Shown: piece by piece, positions 1 to 9,734 of the stretch
Numbering within the stretch: position 1 is the stretch's first letter
Layout: the number at the start of each line of letters is the position of its first letter
Assembly (NCBI RefSeq): GCF_026191375.1
Contig: NZ_JAODTL010000029.1
Span: 1 to 64,000 of the forward strand
From: Marinomonas pontica
GTDB lineage: Bacteria > Pseudomonadota > Gammaproteobacteria > Pseudomonadales > Marinomonadaceae
DNA length: 64,000 nt
Direction of reading: 5' to 3'
Notes under the pieces: generated by a model
The model's database searches: none
What the model was told of the DNA's origin: nothing
Seen by the model: only the letters and a program-made list of their open reading frames with translations
Made by a program: the position numbers and the translations under genes

Positions 1-641
1 CAAAAGTGGCACCAATAGAAAGCATTTGTTTAAACCTGATTGACGGTTGCGAACAACGCATCGACACCGCGACCTGCAACGACGAGTTAATGCTGTTGCT
101 CGCCGGCGTCGGCTTCGAACAACAAATGATAGAAAAAGCCGATCGCAGCAAAAAGAACACCAGTGGCCAGCTCGCTTATTTGAAAGGCTTATGGGAAGCC
201 ATCGGACAAAACGAAGTGTATGAATTTACGATTCAATTAAACGACGATGAGCCTTTTACCATCACCACACCAAGCCTAACCATTGCCAATGCGGCCCCCA
301 TCACGACCTTATTGGCTCAAGGCAAAGGCGTACCCGATATTATGGATGGTGAGTTGGATTTGACGTGGTTAGACCCAGAGCGCATGCAAATATTGAACTT
401 GGCAGAATTGGCTATGCTTGGGTTGGGCGACCAAAATGAAAACAGCGACTTATCAAAAGACAACAATAGCCCAGAAAGCAACAACGGTATTTTTCATCGT
501 TCGGCACAGCGTGTGACGGTGGATATCAGCCAAGTCGGCCATTATGTGGTAGACGGTGAAGTGCGTGAAGCGAAGACACTCGAAGTGGTCGTGAGACCTA
601 AGTCATTGAGTGTCATTGTTCCTGAATCAACGCTAAGCTAA
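1..641 (+). CDS. YegS/DagK-type lipid kinase, C-terminal part (cut by window edge)
   Basis: This is the C-terminal half of a diacylglycerol-kinase-family lipid kinase (LCB5/YegS type), which phosphorylates diacylglycerol or a related lipid with ATP. A GTG at position 6 could start a short ORF, but the frame is open to the left edge and the visible part lacks the N-terminal GGDGT catalytic segment, so the gene begins outside the window. Family landmarks are a GVGFEQQMIEKADR block followed by GQLAYLKGLWEA, and a final beta-rich section with VDGEVREAKTLEVVVRPKSL, matching the DGE...L.V.V.P..L.V.VP ending of this family. An insert rich in Asn, Ser and Asp around residues 140-160 is unusual. The gene is convergent with the diguanylate cyclase at 655. 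The family assignment is by recalled motif pattern. Confidence 0.72.
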   Translation, partial: KVAPIESICLNLIDGCEQRIDTATCNDELMLLLAGVGFEQQMIEKADRSKKNTSGQLAYLKGLWEAIGQNEVYEFTIQLNDDEPFTITTPSLTIANAAPITTLLAQGKGVPDIMDGELDLTWLDPERMQILNLAELAMLGLGDQNENSDLSKDNNSPESNNGIFHRSAQRVTVDISQVGHYVVDGEVREAKTLEVVVRPKSLSVIVPESTLS

Positions 642-654
642 GCAAGCCATGACG

Positions 655-2316
655 TCATAACGAATCATTCAATGAGGGTTTGCGTTTGCTGGCTTTGTGT
701 TGGTACATCCGTTTGTCGGCCGTGGCAAGACAGTCAATCGGACTCTTGCCCGTGTGTTTATGAGCAATGCCATAGCTGATACCTGCCGTTGGCCAATGCT
801 TTCTCAACGCCACTTCCGTGTCTAAAATTCGTTGCTCAAGCTCAGAGGCCAACGTGTCGTTTGACACGTCATCCCCTCCGATCAACCACACAAATTCGTC
901 TCCGCCAGAGCGGAAAACCTGATCTGCCGCCGGAGCGTGTCGCCGCATTAGATCGGCGGCATCCATTAAAAATTGGTCGCCAGCTTTGTGACCTTGTCCA
1001 TCATTAATCTGTTTTACGCCATCAAAATCAATGAACACCATACAATAATCCTTGCCCACACTCTCTAGCGCTTCATTCAAAGCGAAGCGATTACCGACTT
1101 GCGTCAGCGGATCAATGCGCGCCTCAAACATCACCTTGAGATATTCTCTTTGTTTGAGCTGCAACCACTCAGACAACGACAGCATGATACAAATACAATC
1201 CAGCGCTAATGCCGCAAGTACAACCAATTCAGGGTAAAGCAAGTGCGCAAAGACATTCCCATGGGAAGCCACGTAATACATCAGTGACATACTGTAGAGA
1301 AGGTTACCAACAAGATAATACTTGGCGCGAAAGTCTTGCTTAGACAGCATGGTAATGCCGATATAAAGGCTCAGCGGCACCCACACCATGGCGATAATAT
1401 GAGAGACATAAAAAGTCGTTTGAAAAGGCACAAAAGCGAGAATCACACCCAATACAAAAGAGGCCGTGGCAAAGTATTGGAGCGCCTTGCCTAATTTTCG
1501 CTCACTCAATAATGGCGAAAATAACCCTTTTGAAAACATGGCCGCGCACGCAATGGCGAAGGGAAATATATACATGCCACCGTACGTCAGGTTGACCGGA
1601 ATCGAAGGAACCAAATCATTTACCAAGCCAGACGCCACCGCCCAACCCACACCATGAAGACCCACATAGCCCGCGCACCAAAAAGGCAGCCCTAGCCGAA
1701 CCCTCAAAGAAATCACTAACGCAATAATAGCCAATGTCAGCATGACCACAACCGCGCTAATGGTGACCGCATTAATCACCGATTTGTAATGATAAAACTC
1801 GGACTGTGTGTCAAAAGACAATGGCACAGGGGTTGGGTAATGCTGAGCTGAGATCACAATCCACAATCGACCCGAGGCATTGGCAGGCAAATTCAGAGGA
1901 AATGTTTGAGCATGTAAAAGGCTGGGGATGCTCTGACCTCTTTGCTGAGAAAAGTCCGCTATTTTTTTGGCGACGCCTTGATCCGGCTGCCAGTAAGCGA
2001 CCCCTTGATCCATGAAATTGGTGTTTGGAATGACAAACCACGTTCTGGCTTCTTGGTTGGTCAGCGGTATTGACGCAACAAAACGCCCTGAGCGACCCAG
2101 AATGGAGCCCGTCATAAGCTCGGCCTGATCTAGGGAAGGTGTCCAGTCAGACGCGAAGTCAGACGAAACATTCGACAAGCGATACCATAAGCCAGCGTCC
2201 GTCAATTTCACCGACTGGTTCGATAGTTGAAGTGGCATTTGTGCGTGCACACCCCATGCGCCTGCGCTAAGGAAGGCAATGAAACACCACCGAAAAACCA
2301 CTGCCAATAACGCCAT
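655..2316 (-). CDS. 7TM-DISM membrane diguanylate cyclase
   Basis: Predicted to make cyclic di-GMP from two GTP. The 553-residue protein has an N-terminal signal-like helix (residues 1-26), a periplasmic 7TMR-DISM extracellular-type domain (about 30-170), seven hydrophobic helices (about 180-385) and a C-terminal GGDEF domain (about 395-553). The active-site GGDEF is at residues 471-475 and the metal-binding FIDFDGVKQIND segment is around 428-439. The inhibitory RxxD site is lost: the four residues at that place read PAAD. The ligand of the periplasmic domain cannot be told from the sequence. It is divergent from the chemoreceptor at 2645 across a 328-base gap. Confidence 0.9.
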   Translation of the reverse strand: MALLAVVFRWCFIAFLSAGAWGVHAQMPLQLSNQSVKLTDAGLWYRLSNVSSDFASDWTPSLDQAELMTGSILGRSGRFVASIPLTNQEARTWFVIPNTNFMDQGVAYWQPDQGVAKKIADFSQQRGQSIPSLLHAQTFPLNLPANASGRLWIVISAQHYPTPVPLSFDTQSEFYHYKSVINAVTISAVVVMLTLAIIALVISLRVRLGLPFWCAGYVGLHGVGWAVASGLVNDLVPSIPVNLTYGGMYIFPFAIACAAMFSKGLFSPLLSERKLGKALQYFATASFVLGVILAFVPFQTTFYVSHIIAMVWVPLSLYIGITMLSKQDFRAKYYLVGNLLYSMSLMYYVASHGNVFAHLLYPELVVLAALALDCICIMLSLSEWLQLKQREYLKVMFEARIDPLTQVGNRFALNEALESVGKDYCMVFIDFDGVKQINDGQGHKAGDQFLMDAADLMRRHAPAADQVFRSGGDEFVWLIGGDDVSNDTLASELEQRILDTEVALRKHWPTAGISYGIAHKHTGKSPIDCLATADKRMYQHKASKRKPSLNDSL

Positions 2317-2644
2317 AATGTCTCTTCGTAGCCGATGAAAAAGGGGCCCGACGCTTTATATTCACGCGTTAAAACAACGACACAGCGTCAATGCCACCCT
2401 TCCATAGTAAGAAACCTCAAGAAAGAAACAACCATAAAATGGTACACATTATGTATCTTTGAGCATAATTTCACTTAACTCCACATCAATTTTATGAGCA
2501 ATCAGTCCATCTACCCCCAAGGGCATATAGCGTTTAAGCGCCCATCTTTTTATCTTTTAGCGTTGCGTTGTCTATACTGAAAATCAACGCACCGTATTCA
2601 CTTGCTGAATCCATACCGATTGACTCACCGATAGAAGGCACCAA
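2317..2644. other. Intergenic region between divergent genes
   Basis: This 328-base gap must hold the promoters of the diguanylate cyclase and of the chemoreceptor. I see a TATACT-like -10 near 2574, but no convincing flagellar sigma-28 promoter (TAAA-N15-GCCGATAA) before the receptor, and no small gene or strong hairpin. Confidence 0.5.
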
Positions 2645-4747
2645 ATGTCGAATCTTAGTATCAGAGTAAAGCTTGTTTGTCTCGTTGGCTTTTTTGCCGT
2701 GTGTTTAGTTGGCATCATGATCTGGGCATCCACCCAATCCATTCGCTCAATTAACGAATTCGCCTCGGATGAATTGAATCAAGTCCAAAAAGATCAAGCT
2801 GAAACGCTGCTCAAATCCACCGCCAGCGAAGCACAAACCAAGGTGCGGGTGTTTTTAGGCGCTACCGCTTCGACAGTAACCAATTTTGCGTCGCTGCTCA
2901 CGCAAACGGCCAAGGGCAACGATGGCGAGAGCTTCAGCCGTGAACGCGTTCATGCGATGACAAAGGGCTTTTTAAAAAGCACGCCGACCATGAGCGCGCT
3001 TTATGCGCAATTTGAAAAAAACGGCTACGACCAGCTAGACAACAGCGCACCTAAAAACACTCTGACGACATCGGACGTGGGCACTCTGGATGTGTATTGG
3101 GTGAAAGAAGACGGTGAGTTTGCCTCCTACGAAACCGAATCAGCGGAAAAATACGGCACTGAAAAAGACGACAACGGCATTCGTGAATCTGAGTGGTACT
3201 TATGCTCTCTCGAAACCGCCAAAGCGTGCTTGCTTGACCCCTACCTGTACGAAATATCGGAAGGCAACAGCGTACTGATGACCAGTTACACTGAGCCGGT
3301 CTTAGTCAACCAAACCTCCGTCGGCTTGGTCGGTGCGGATGTCAACTTACCTAAAATCCAAACCGAAGTCACATCGCTAGCGCAAACCCTGTTTGATGGC
3401 CAAGGGCAAATCACCATAGTGAGTCAGCGAGGCATTGTAGTGGGTTCTAGCGCCTTCCCCAAAGCCGTGGGCAGCAATATAAAAGACACCCAACTGTCCG
3501 GTGTGGATCTGACAAAGAAAGGCTTAATTGAAGGTCAGCAAGAATGGTCATTCACCAGTGACTTTGCCATCGGCAACGCCACACAAAATTGGACAGTCTA
3601 CTTATCGGTTCCTACCCGTGTTTTATTGGCGCCTTCCATTGCGTTGAACGCTGGGCTAAGTACCAAAACCGATCAATCGGTTACCGTTCTACTTAGCTTA
3701 GCGTTGGCCTTGGTGGTCATCGGGCTGGGTATTATTTATGTCATTGTCCGCTCGGTAACGGCACCGTTGAGCGACATTGCATTACGCATGAAAGAACTGG
3801 CATCAGAAGAGGGAGATTTAACCCAACGCTTAGGACAGCAAAAACATTTCGAATTGGTGCAACTGGCCGATGGATTTAATTTGTTTGCGGAAAAACTGCA
3901 AAAAATGATCCTGCAACTCAATGAACAGCGCCATGTTGTCGCACACTCTAATGAACGTTTTGTGGAGACTACGGCGCAGGTCGACTCCTCCATTTCCTCG
4001 CAAACCGATCAAATTCAGTCTGTCGTAACGGCCGTAACGGAAATGTCAAGCTCTGCCTTTGACGTGGCGAACTTGGCGCAAGAAAACGGCAACGCCACCA
4101 ATGAAATGAGCGGCTACTTGAAAGAGTCGTTCGACTTGGTGCAACACAACCGAGGTCAAGTGGAAAGCCTAGCGTCTGAGCTGAATCAAGCCAGCGCGCA
4201 AGTGGCCAAAGTGTCAGAGCGCAGCGATGCCATTTACGGTATTTTAGACACTATCCGCGCGATTGCCGAACAAACCAATCTCTTGGCACTGAACGCCGCC
4301 ATCGAGGCCGCCCGAGCAGGCGAGCAAGGTCGAGGCTTTGCCGTTGTCGCCGACGAAGTTCGTAATTTGGCCGCGCGCACACAAGACTCCACCGAAGAAG
4401 TCGACACACTGATTAAAGCCCTGCAAGAGGATGTCAGTTCCGCTGTGAGTTTAATCAATAACAGCCAATCCAACGTCAGCGACACCGTCACCGCCGCCAA
4501 CAACAGCGCAGAAAAACTCGGCTTTGTGAACGACCGAGTGGTGACCATTTCAGAAAACTCCTCGCAAGTCGCCTCCGCTGCCACAGAACAGTCCAATGTG
4601 GCCGAAGAGATCAACCGCAACCTTGTCATCATCAGTGATGCCGCGCAAGCCTTACGAGACGTGGTGTCGGGTTTGTCGTCCAACCACAAAGACAACGTGG
4701 AAGCCGTTAATCAATTAACCGCCATTCTGTCGAAGCTAAAGGTGTAA
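2645..4747 (+). CDS. Methyl-accepting chemotaxis protein with dCache-type sensor
   Basis: A 700-residue transmembrane chemoreceptor that senses a periplasmic ligand and controls CheA through CheW. It has an N-terminal membrane helix (about 10-30), a large periplasmic region of the double-Cache kind (about 35-340, with the typical [10 protein letters not shown] strand), a second membrane helix (about 350-372), a HAMP linker and a long cytoplasmic signalling coiled coil. The conserved hairpin tip, beginning [19 protein letters not shown], is intact. The C-terminus lacks the NWETF-type CheR tether. The start is supported by AAGG eight bases upstream. The ligand is unknown; the neighbouring TRAP genes are on the same strand but separated by the sigma-54 regulator. 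Confidence 0.93.
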   Translation: MSNLSIRVKLVCLVGFFAVCLVGIMIWASTQSIRSINEFASDELNQVQKDQAETLLKSTASEAQTKVRVFLGATASTVTNFASLLTQTAKGNDGESFSRERVHAMTKGFLKSTPTMSALYAQFEKNGYDQLDNSAPKNTLTTSDVGTLDVYWVKEDGEFASYETESAEKYGTEKDDNGIRESEWYLCSLETAKACLLDPYLYEISEGNSVLMTSYTEPVLVNQTSVGLVGADVNLPKIQTEVTSLAQTLFDGQGQITIVSQRGIVVGSSAFPKAVGSNIKDTQLSGVDLTKKGLIEGQQEWSFTSDFAIGNATQNWTVYLSVPTRVLLAPSIALNAGLSTKTDQSVTVLLSLALALVVIGLGIIYVIVRSVTAPLSDIALRMKELASEEGDLTQRLGQQKHFELVQLADGFNLFAEKLQKMILQLNEQRHVVAHSNERFVETTAQVDSSISSQTDQIQSVVTAVTEMSSSAFDVANLAQENGNATNEMSGYLKESFDLVQHNRGQVESLASELNQASAQVAKVSERSDAIYGILDTIRAIAEQTNLLALNAAIEAARAGEQGRGFAVVADEVRNLAARTQDSTEEVDTLIKALQEDVSSAVSLINNSQSNVSDTVTAANNSAEKLGFVNDRVVTISENSSQVASAATEQSNVAEEINRNLVIISDAAQALRDVVSGLSSNHKDNVEAVNQLTAILSKLKV

Positions 4748-4840
4748 ACCCTGCCAATTAGATTAGAATAGCCATTCAGACGCACAACTCTATAACAAAA
4801 AAAGCAGGTTGAACTTCAACCAAGCGGAGTCGGAATCGGA

Positions 4841-6260
4841 ATGCCATTAAAAAAATTAGAAAAACTGACACAGGCGGCCAACACCTACAAAACCATTTTA
4901 AATGCGATGGAAGAGTGGGTAGTGATTGTCGACCACCAGGCCAAAATCTTTTTATTAACCGACCTTACGCGCGTTTTCTTGGTGTCAAAGCCGAAGACGT
5001 CATCGGTAAAAAAGTCACCGATGTGATCGAAAACACACGCATGCACATCACGGTACAAACTGGCCAAGCAGAACGTTTGTCGTTCCAAAAGATTTTAGGC
5101 AGCAACATGATCGCCAATCGCTTTCCCATCATTGAGCAAGGCGATGTTATTGGCGCGGTTGGCACCGTTATCTTCCACGACACCCACGAATGGAAACAGA
5201 TCAACAGCCACATCAAAGCCCTCTTAGCCGAACACGATTTCCACCGTCAGAAAAGTCTCACTGCCGACAAGACAGAAACCGGTGCCAATTTTCACCTTAA
5301 CGACATCATTGGCGACAGTCAGGTAATGAAGTCCCTCAGTGCCAAAGTCACCCAAGTGGCGTCAGGCGATGTGACAGTGTTGATTCGTGGTGAATCCGGC
5401 ACTGGCAAGGAATTGTACGCCCACGCCATCCATCAACTTTCGGATCGCGCCGAATTCCCCTTTATTAAAGTCAATTGCGCGGCCATTCCCGAAAACTTGC
5501 TCGAAAGTGAATTGTTTGGCTACGAAGAAGGCGCATTTACCGGTGCGAAAAAAGGCGGCAAAGCCGGTAAATTCCAACTCGCCAATGGCGGCACCTTATT
5601 TCTTGATGAAATTGGTGATTTGCCGTTGTTAATGCAGGCCAAGTTATTGCGCGTACTGCAAGACCGAGAGGTCGAATCGGTTGGCGGCACGCGTTCTACA
5701 CCGCTCAATATCCGTCTCATTACCGCCACGCATCGGCCATTAGAAAGCCTAATTGAAAGCGGCGATTTCCGAGAAGACTTGTATTATCGCATCAACGTGG
5801 TCGCCATCGATTTACCACCGTTAAGAGAACGTCGTGACGACATTGCCAAACTGGCGGATTTTTTCCTGCAGAAGCTCTCTCGAAGAACAGGACGACGCGC
5901 ACCTAAGCTGACCGTACAAGCCTTAACCGCTATGCTGGCGTACAACTGGCCGGGCAATATCCGTGAATTGGAAAACGTCATGGAAGCGGCATTTTATACC
6001 AGCCACGATCGGAAGATTCCGCTGTCTCTTTTGCCCCTCAGCTCGCTCAGAATGGCGCCGACCTTCAAGACAATGCCATGCTGCCAAACTTGGTTCAGCC
6101 AAACGCCAGCAGCTTAAAAGAACAGCTCAACCAAGCAGAACGCAACATCATTAAAGCCGTGCTCATCGAGTGTGGAGACAATCGAACCAAAGCCGCCAAA
6201 CAACTCGGCATCAGCAAATCCACGCTGTACGAAAAGCTCGATAAACATGGCATCAGCTGA
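4841..6260 (+). pseudogene. Sigma-54-dependent PAS activator, broken by two frameshifts
   Basis: Encodes an enhancer-binding activator of RNA polymerase sigma-54: a PAS sensor (about residues 20-125), an AAA+ ATPase with Walker A GESGTGKE, the sigma-54-contacting GAFTGA, Walker [11 protein letters not shown] and an arginine-finger region [11 protein letters not shown], then a Fis-type helix-turn-helix at the C-terminus (NRTKAAKQLGISKSTLYEKL). The reading frame is broken twice. A base is missing in the T5 run at 4949-4953 (restoring it gives [13 protein letters not shown]), and another near the C4 run at 6034-6037 (restoring it joins the ATPase to the helix-turn-helix part). With both repaired the product is 473 residues with every motif present, so sequence error is as likely as real loss. 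It sits just upstream of the TRAP operon and is its probable activator. Confidence 0.85.
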
Positions 6261-6293
6261 TCACCGCCATCTAAACTTCATAAAAACCGCCCT

Positions 6294-6340
6294 AACCGTC
6301 CGATCATTCGGACTCAGTCTTGTTTATCGGACGGTTTCTT
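6294..6340 (+). terminator. Hairpin after the sigma-54 activator gene
   Basis: AACCGTCCGAT at 6294-6304 and ATCGGACGGTT at 6326-6336 form a perfect 11-bp stem with a 21-base loop, followed by a short T-rich stretch. It could end the regulator transcript, but its left arm overlaps the first palindrome of the operator pair described next, so the two readings compete. Confidence 0.45.
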
Positions 6341-6386
6341 GCGCGTAAAAGCGTATTTTGGCGAATCAATCGTCCGGTTTTCCGGA
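6298..6386. promoter_or_regulatory. Paired palindromes, candidate upstream activator sites
   Basis: Two palindromes share the pattern TCCGR-N4-YCGGA. The first is TCCGA-TCAT-TCGGA at 6299-6312 (extended by one G:C pair on each side). The second is TCCGG-TTTT-CCGGA at 6373-6386. Their centres lie 74 bases apart, about seven helical turns, and they precede a candidate sigma-54 promoter by roughly 80 and 155 bases. That is the usual position for sites of a sigma-54 enhancer-binding protein, here presumably the product of the preceding gene. Confidence 0.5.
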
Positions 6387-6460
6387 GTATGGTTGTCATA
6401 ACGTTGAGAGTCTGTGTAAAAATAAATATAAGCCACTGAAAATTAAGGCTTTTTTATTTG

Positions 6461-6476
6461 TGGCATCTTTCTTGAT
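6461..6476 (+). promoter_or_regulatory. Candidate sigma-54 (-24/-12) promoter of the TRAP operon
   Basis: TGGCAT-N5-TTGAT fits the TGGCAC-N5-TTGCW consensus in spacing, with the GG and TTG elements present and the -12 GC read as GA. It would start transcription about 90 bases before dctP, consistent with the sigma-54 activator gene next door. Confidence 0.45.
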
Positions 6477-6576
6477 TTAGCCAATTCCAGCACCACAGCA
6501 CACCATGCTTTGTCAGGAACACACAGCGCTATGGCGTGTAACCGCACACACAATAAAAATAATAGGATTAAAAACA

Positions 6577-7635
6577 ATGAAAAATGCTTTGATAACAGCA
6601 ACTTGTTTAACAACATTAAGCTTCGCGATGCCGTCTTACGCCGACTTCGATAAAGTCCGTTGGCAAGTCCCAATGGCTTTCTCATCGTCCTTAACGGCGT
6701 TGGGCGATGCCATGCCTGAAGTCTCCAAAATGTTGAGTGAATCCAGTGGTAAAAAAGTAAATCTGCAAGTATTTGAACCCGGCACACTGATTCCGCCACT
6801 TAGTATTTTTGATAATGTCAGCGCTGGCAACGTGTCTGCAGGATATTCATGGATGGGCTACGAATGGGGACAAATTCCTGCGGCGGCACTGTTTGGCGCG
6901 ACACCATTCGGTCTAGAATCCAACGAATTTACCGCGTGGATGTACTATCACGACGGCGATAAAATGCTCAAGGAGCTGTTCAAACCTTACGATGTCTACC
7001 CAATTTTGTGTGGCACAATCAGCCCAGAAGCGGCTGGTTGGTTCCGCAAAGAGATCAATACCGTTGACGACCTAAACGGCCTTAAATTCCGCGCAGCGGG
7101 TCTTGGCGGTGAAATCATGTCTGAATTCGGTATGTCAATTAACGTCTTCCCAGGCGGCGAACTGTACCAAGCTCTGGAAACGGGCGTGCTTGATGGCACC
7201 GAGTTTTCGATCCCAACCGTGGATGAGCAGCTTGGCTTCTATCAAGTCGCTAAACATTATTACTTACCGGGCTGGCACCAACCGTCCACGAACCAATTCC
7301 TTTACATCAACCTAAAAGATTGGAACAAGCTAAACAAGCAAACTCAGTCCTTGATCGAAAATACCTGTGTGGCGGCCAATACCATGTCCTTGGCGAAATC
7401 CGAAGCGTTGCAAGGCGGAGTATTAGAGAAGTTCAAGGAAAAAGGCGTTCAGCTTCACCAGTATTCTCCCGAGATTTTAAGCGCGTTTGAAAAAGCCACT
7501 GACAAAGTTATGGCGCGTCATTCGGCTGAAAATCCAGAGTTCGCGAAGATTTACGCTTCCATGAAAGCCTTCCAAAAAGAACACAGCACTTGGAAGAAAT
7601 TCGGATACTTGCCACGTGATTGGGGCACAAAATAA
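6577..7635 (+). CDS. dctP: TRAP transporter solute-binding protein (DctP family)
   Basis: Periplasmic binding protein of a tripartite ATP-independent transporter, capturing a carboxylate for sodium-driven uptake. The 352-residue product starts at the ATG at 6577 with an AGGA ribosome site, giving a signal peptide of about 22 residues ending in SYA; an upstream in-frame start would add a non-signal tail. The WFRKEINTVDDLNGLKFRA segment carries the arginine and basic residues that bind the ligand carboxylate in this family. This DctP subtype is the kind often linked to mannitol, chloroaromatic or hydroxy-acid uptake. The dehydrogenase downstream suggests a 3-hydroxy acid, but that is inference. 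Confidence 0.92.
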   Translation: MKNALITATCLTTLSFAMPSYADFDKVRWQVPMAFSSSLTALGDAMPEVSKMLSESSGKKVNLQVFEPGTLIPPLSIFDNVSAGNVSAGYSWMGYEWGQIPAAALFGATPFGLESNEFTAWMYYHDGDKMLKELFKPYDVYPILCGTISPEAAGWFRKEINTVDDLNGLKFRAAGLGGEIMSEFGMSINVFPGGELYQALETGVLDGTEFSIPTVDEQLGFYQVAKHYYLPGWHQPSTNQFLYINLKDWNKLNKQTQSLIENTCVAANTMSLAKSEALQGGVLEKFKEKGVQLHQYSPEILSAFEKATDKVMARHSAENPEFAKIYASMKAFQKEHSTWKKFGYLPRDWGTK

Positions 7636-7726
7636 CTCTATTTGAACCCCATTAGAGTGAGTCGGCATCATACGATGCCGACGTTTTTCACTGGATGCAC
7701 ACCATCCGGAATCAAAGGAGAGGCAA

Positions 7727-8326
7727 ATGTCCGATCAATCAACAGAATTGAATTTGGCTGAAATCGAGGCGAGATTATCGCATTCCAATATCGCCGCATT
7801 ACCACACACTAAAGTGTCGCACTTTTTGGAATCTTGCATTGAGAAAATGGGGCAATTCGTGTCTTGGATTTGGCTGTTTCTCATGCTCTTGATCGTTGGC
7901 AATGCGTTGATGCGCTATTTCTTCAACACCACGTTTGTGGCATTAGAAGAATTACAATGGCATCTCTACGCCGTGGGTTTCATGCTGGGGTTGTCTTATT
8001 GTTTTATTCACGATGGTCACGTCCGAGTGGATGCGTTGGCCGAACATTGGTCCATGAAACGACGTGTGTGGATCGAAGTCTTTGGCATTAGCCTATTACT
8101 GTTACCTTTTTGTTTTGTGATGTTTAACTATGCCCTTCCCTTCGTTGAACGCTCCTACCGTCTTAATGAGGTTTCACCGTCTTTTGATGGTTTGCCTATG
8201 CGTTGGGTCCTGAAGTCATTCATTTTAATTGCACTGGCGTTATTGATCATGGCCGCCGTTTCTCGCTGGCTGCGCTGTGTCGCCTTTTTAAACGGCGCGT
8301 CAACCAGTCGCCCTTCACACGACTAG
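7727..8326 (+). CDS. dctQ: TRAP transporter small membrane subunit (DctQ family)
   Basis: Small integral membrane subunit of the TRAP transporter, 199 residues with four hydrophobic helices between about residues 45 and 185. An AAAGGAGAGG ribosome site precedes the ATG. It forms the membrane complex with the large subunit encoded 16 bases downstream and receives substrate from the DctP protein. The EELQWHLYAVGFMLGLSYC stretch is typical of the family. Confidence 0.92.
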   Translation: MSDQSTELNLAEIEARLSHSNIAALPHTKVSHFLESCIEKMGQFVSWIWLFLMLLIVGNALMRYFFNTTFVALEELQWHLYAVGFMLGLSYCFIHDGHVRVDALAEHWSMKRRVWIEVFGISLLLLPFCFVMFNYALPFVERSYRLNEVSPSFDGLPMRWVLKSFILIALALLIMAAVSRWLRCVAFLNGASTSRPSHD

Positions 8327-8342
8327 TCATTAGGGGAAGTTT

Positions 8343-9704
8343 GTGTTCGAAACATACGAATTCTTGGTCATTGCCATGCTTGGCAGTTTCATTTTATTGA
8401 TTTTTTCTGGCTTTCCTGTCGCATGGATCTTGGCCGGATTGGCGATTATTTTCAGTGTCATTGGTGTAACAACGTCGCAGTATTTGGACTGGGACACCTA
8501 TTACATGAATGACTGGCGGATTTACGGCACCATCATCCAGCGTATCTTTGCTCAAATGAGCAACTGGGTGCTCGTGGCTCTGCCGATGTTTATTTTCATG
8601 GGATTAATGCTGGAACGTTCTGGCGTGGCCGAACGCCTGATGGTCAATTTTGTGAACCTGTTCGGCCGTTTCCGTGGCGGGCTCGGTGTTGCGGTGATCT
8701 TGATCGGTATTTTATTTGCCGCTTCAACAGGCATTGTTGGTGCGTCTGTCGTGTTATTGGCGATGTTGTCTATGCCCGTAATGCTGGAGCAAAAGTACTC
8801 ACCATCGTTTGCCAGCGGCATTGTGGCCTCGTCTGGCACCTTGGGAATTCTGATTCCGCCTAGCATCATGCTGATTATCATGGCAGATCAGCTGTCTTTG
8901 TCGGTTGGTAACTTATTCATGGGGGCGCTGATTCCCGGTTTGTTGCTTGGCGGCCTTTATATTGTCTACGTCATTCTGTCGGCCATTTTTAACCCGAAAG
9001 TCTGTCAACCACCGCAGAATTTGCCACCCGTTACCATGGGGTTAATTTGGGACACGCTGAAAGCGATTTTTCCGCCGCTGGCGCTGATTTTATCGGTGTT
9101 GGGATCCATTTTCATGGGCATAGTGTCACCAACCGAAGCCGCAGGAGTGGGCGCGTTTGGCGCCACCTTGTTGGCCATCATCAATAAACGCTTCAACATG
9201 AAAATGCTCGCTGAAGTGTGCCGCAAAACCACCATTACGACATCGTTTGTGTTTGGCATTTTTTTGGGTGCTACGGCCTTTGCGGTGGTGCTAAGAACCC
9301 TAGGCGGTGATGAGTTCATCAGTGACTTATTGCAAAGCATCCCACTGTCGCCGACGGGCATCATTGTGGTGATTTTGTTGATCGCCTTTGTTGCGGGTTT
9401 CTTTTTGGATTGGCTGGAAATCAGTTTGATTTTGCTGCCTTTGGTTGGGCCGGTTGTGGTCGCGTTGGATTTCAATTTGGTGTGGTTTGTAGTGCTTTTT
9501 GCTTTGGCACTGCAAACCTCTTTTTTAACGCCTCCTGTCGGTTTTTCTCTGTTTTATTTAAAAGGTGTCGCGCCGCCAAGCGTCACCACACTGCACATTT
9601 ATAAGGGCATCATTCCTTTCGTTTTGTTGCAGTTACTGGCGGTATTTCTGGTGTTCATTTTTCCAGATCTCGTACTTTGGTTGCCAAAAGTCATTTACGG
9701 CTAA
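8343..9704 (+). CDS. dctM: TRAP transporter large membrane subunit (DctM family)
   Basis: Large, channel-forming TRAP subunit of 453 residues with about twelve membrane helices. It has the usual family features: LVALPMFIFMG near the start, the GIVGASVVLLAMLSMPVML helix, SGTLGILIPPSIMLIIMA, and ITSPTEAA-like VSPTEAAGVGAFGA around residue 260. The start is GTG at 8343, preceded by AGGGGAAG. Together with DctP and DctQ it makes a complete sodium-coupled importer. Confidence 0.93.
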   Translation: MFETYEFLVIAMLGSFILLIFSGFPVAWILAGLAIIFSVIGVTTSQYLDWDTYYMNDWRIYGTIIQRIFAQMSNWVLVALPMFIFMGLMLERSGVAERLMVNFVNLFGRFRGGLGVAVILIGILFAASTGIVGASVVLLAMLSMPVMLEQKYSPSFASGIVASSGTLGILIPPSIMLIIMADQLSLSVGNLFMGALIPGLLLGGLYIVYVILSAIFNPKVCQPPQNLPPVTMGLIWDTLKAIFPPLALILSVLGSIFMGIVSPTEAAGVGAFGATLLAIINKRFNMKMLAEVCRKTTITTSFVFGIFLGATAFAVVLRTLGGDEFISDLLQSIPLSPTGIIVVILLIAFVAGFFLDWLEISLILLPLVGPVVVALDFNLVWFVVLFALALQTSFLTPPVGFSLFYLKGVAPPSVTTLHIYKGIIPFVLLQLLAVFLVFIFPDLVLWLPKVIYG

Positions 9705-9734
9705 CCCTTTTGATTACCCGTTTGGAGAATAACC

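Noticed and set aside
6505-6576. Longer start of the DctP gene
   Set aside because: It would put 24 polar residues before the signal peptide; the internal ATG has a ribosome site and gives a normal secreted protein.
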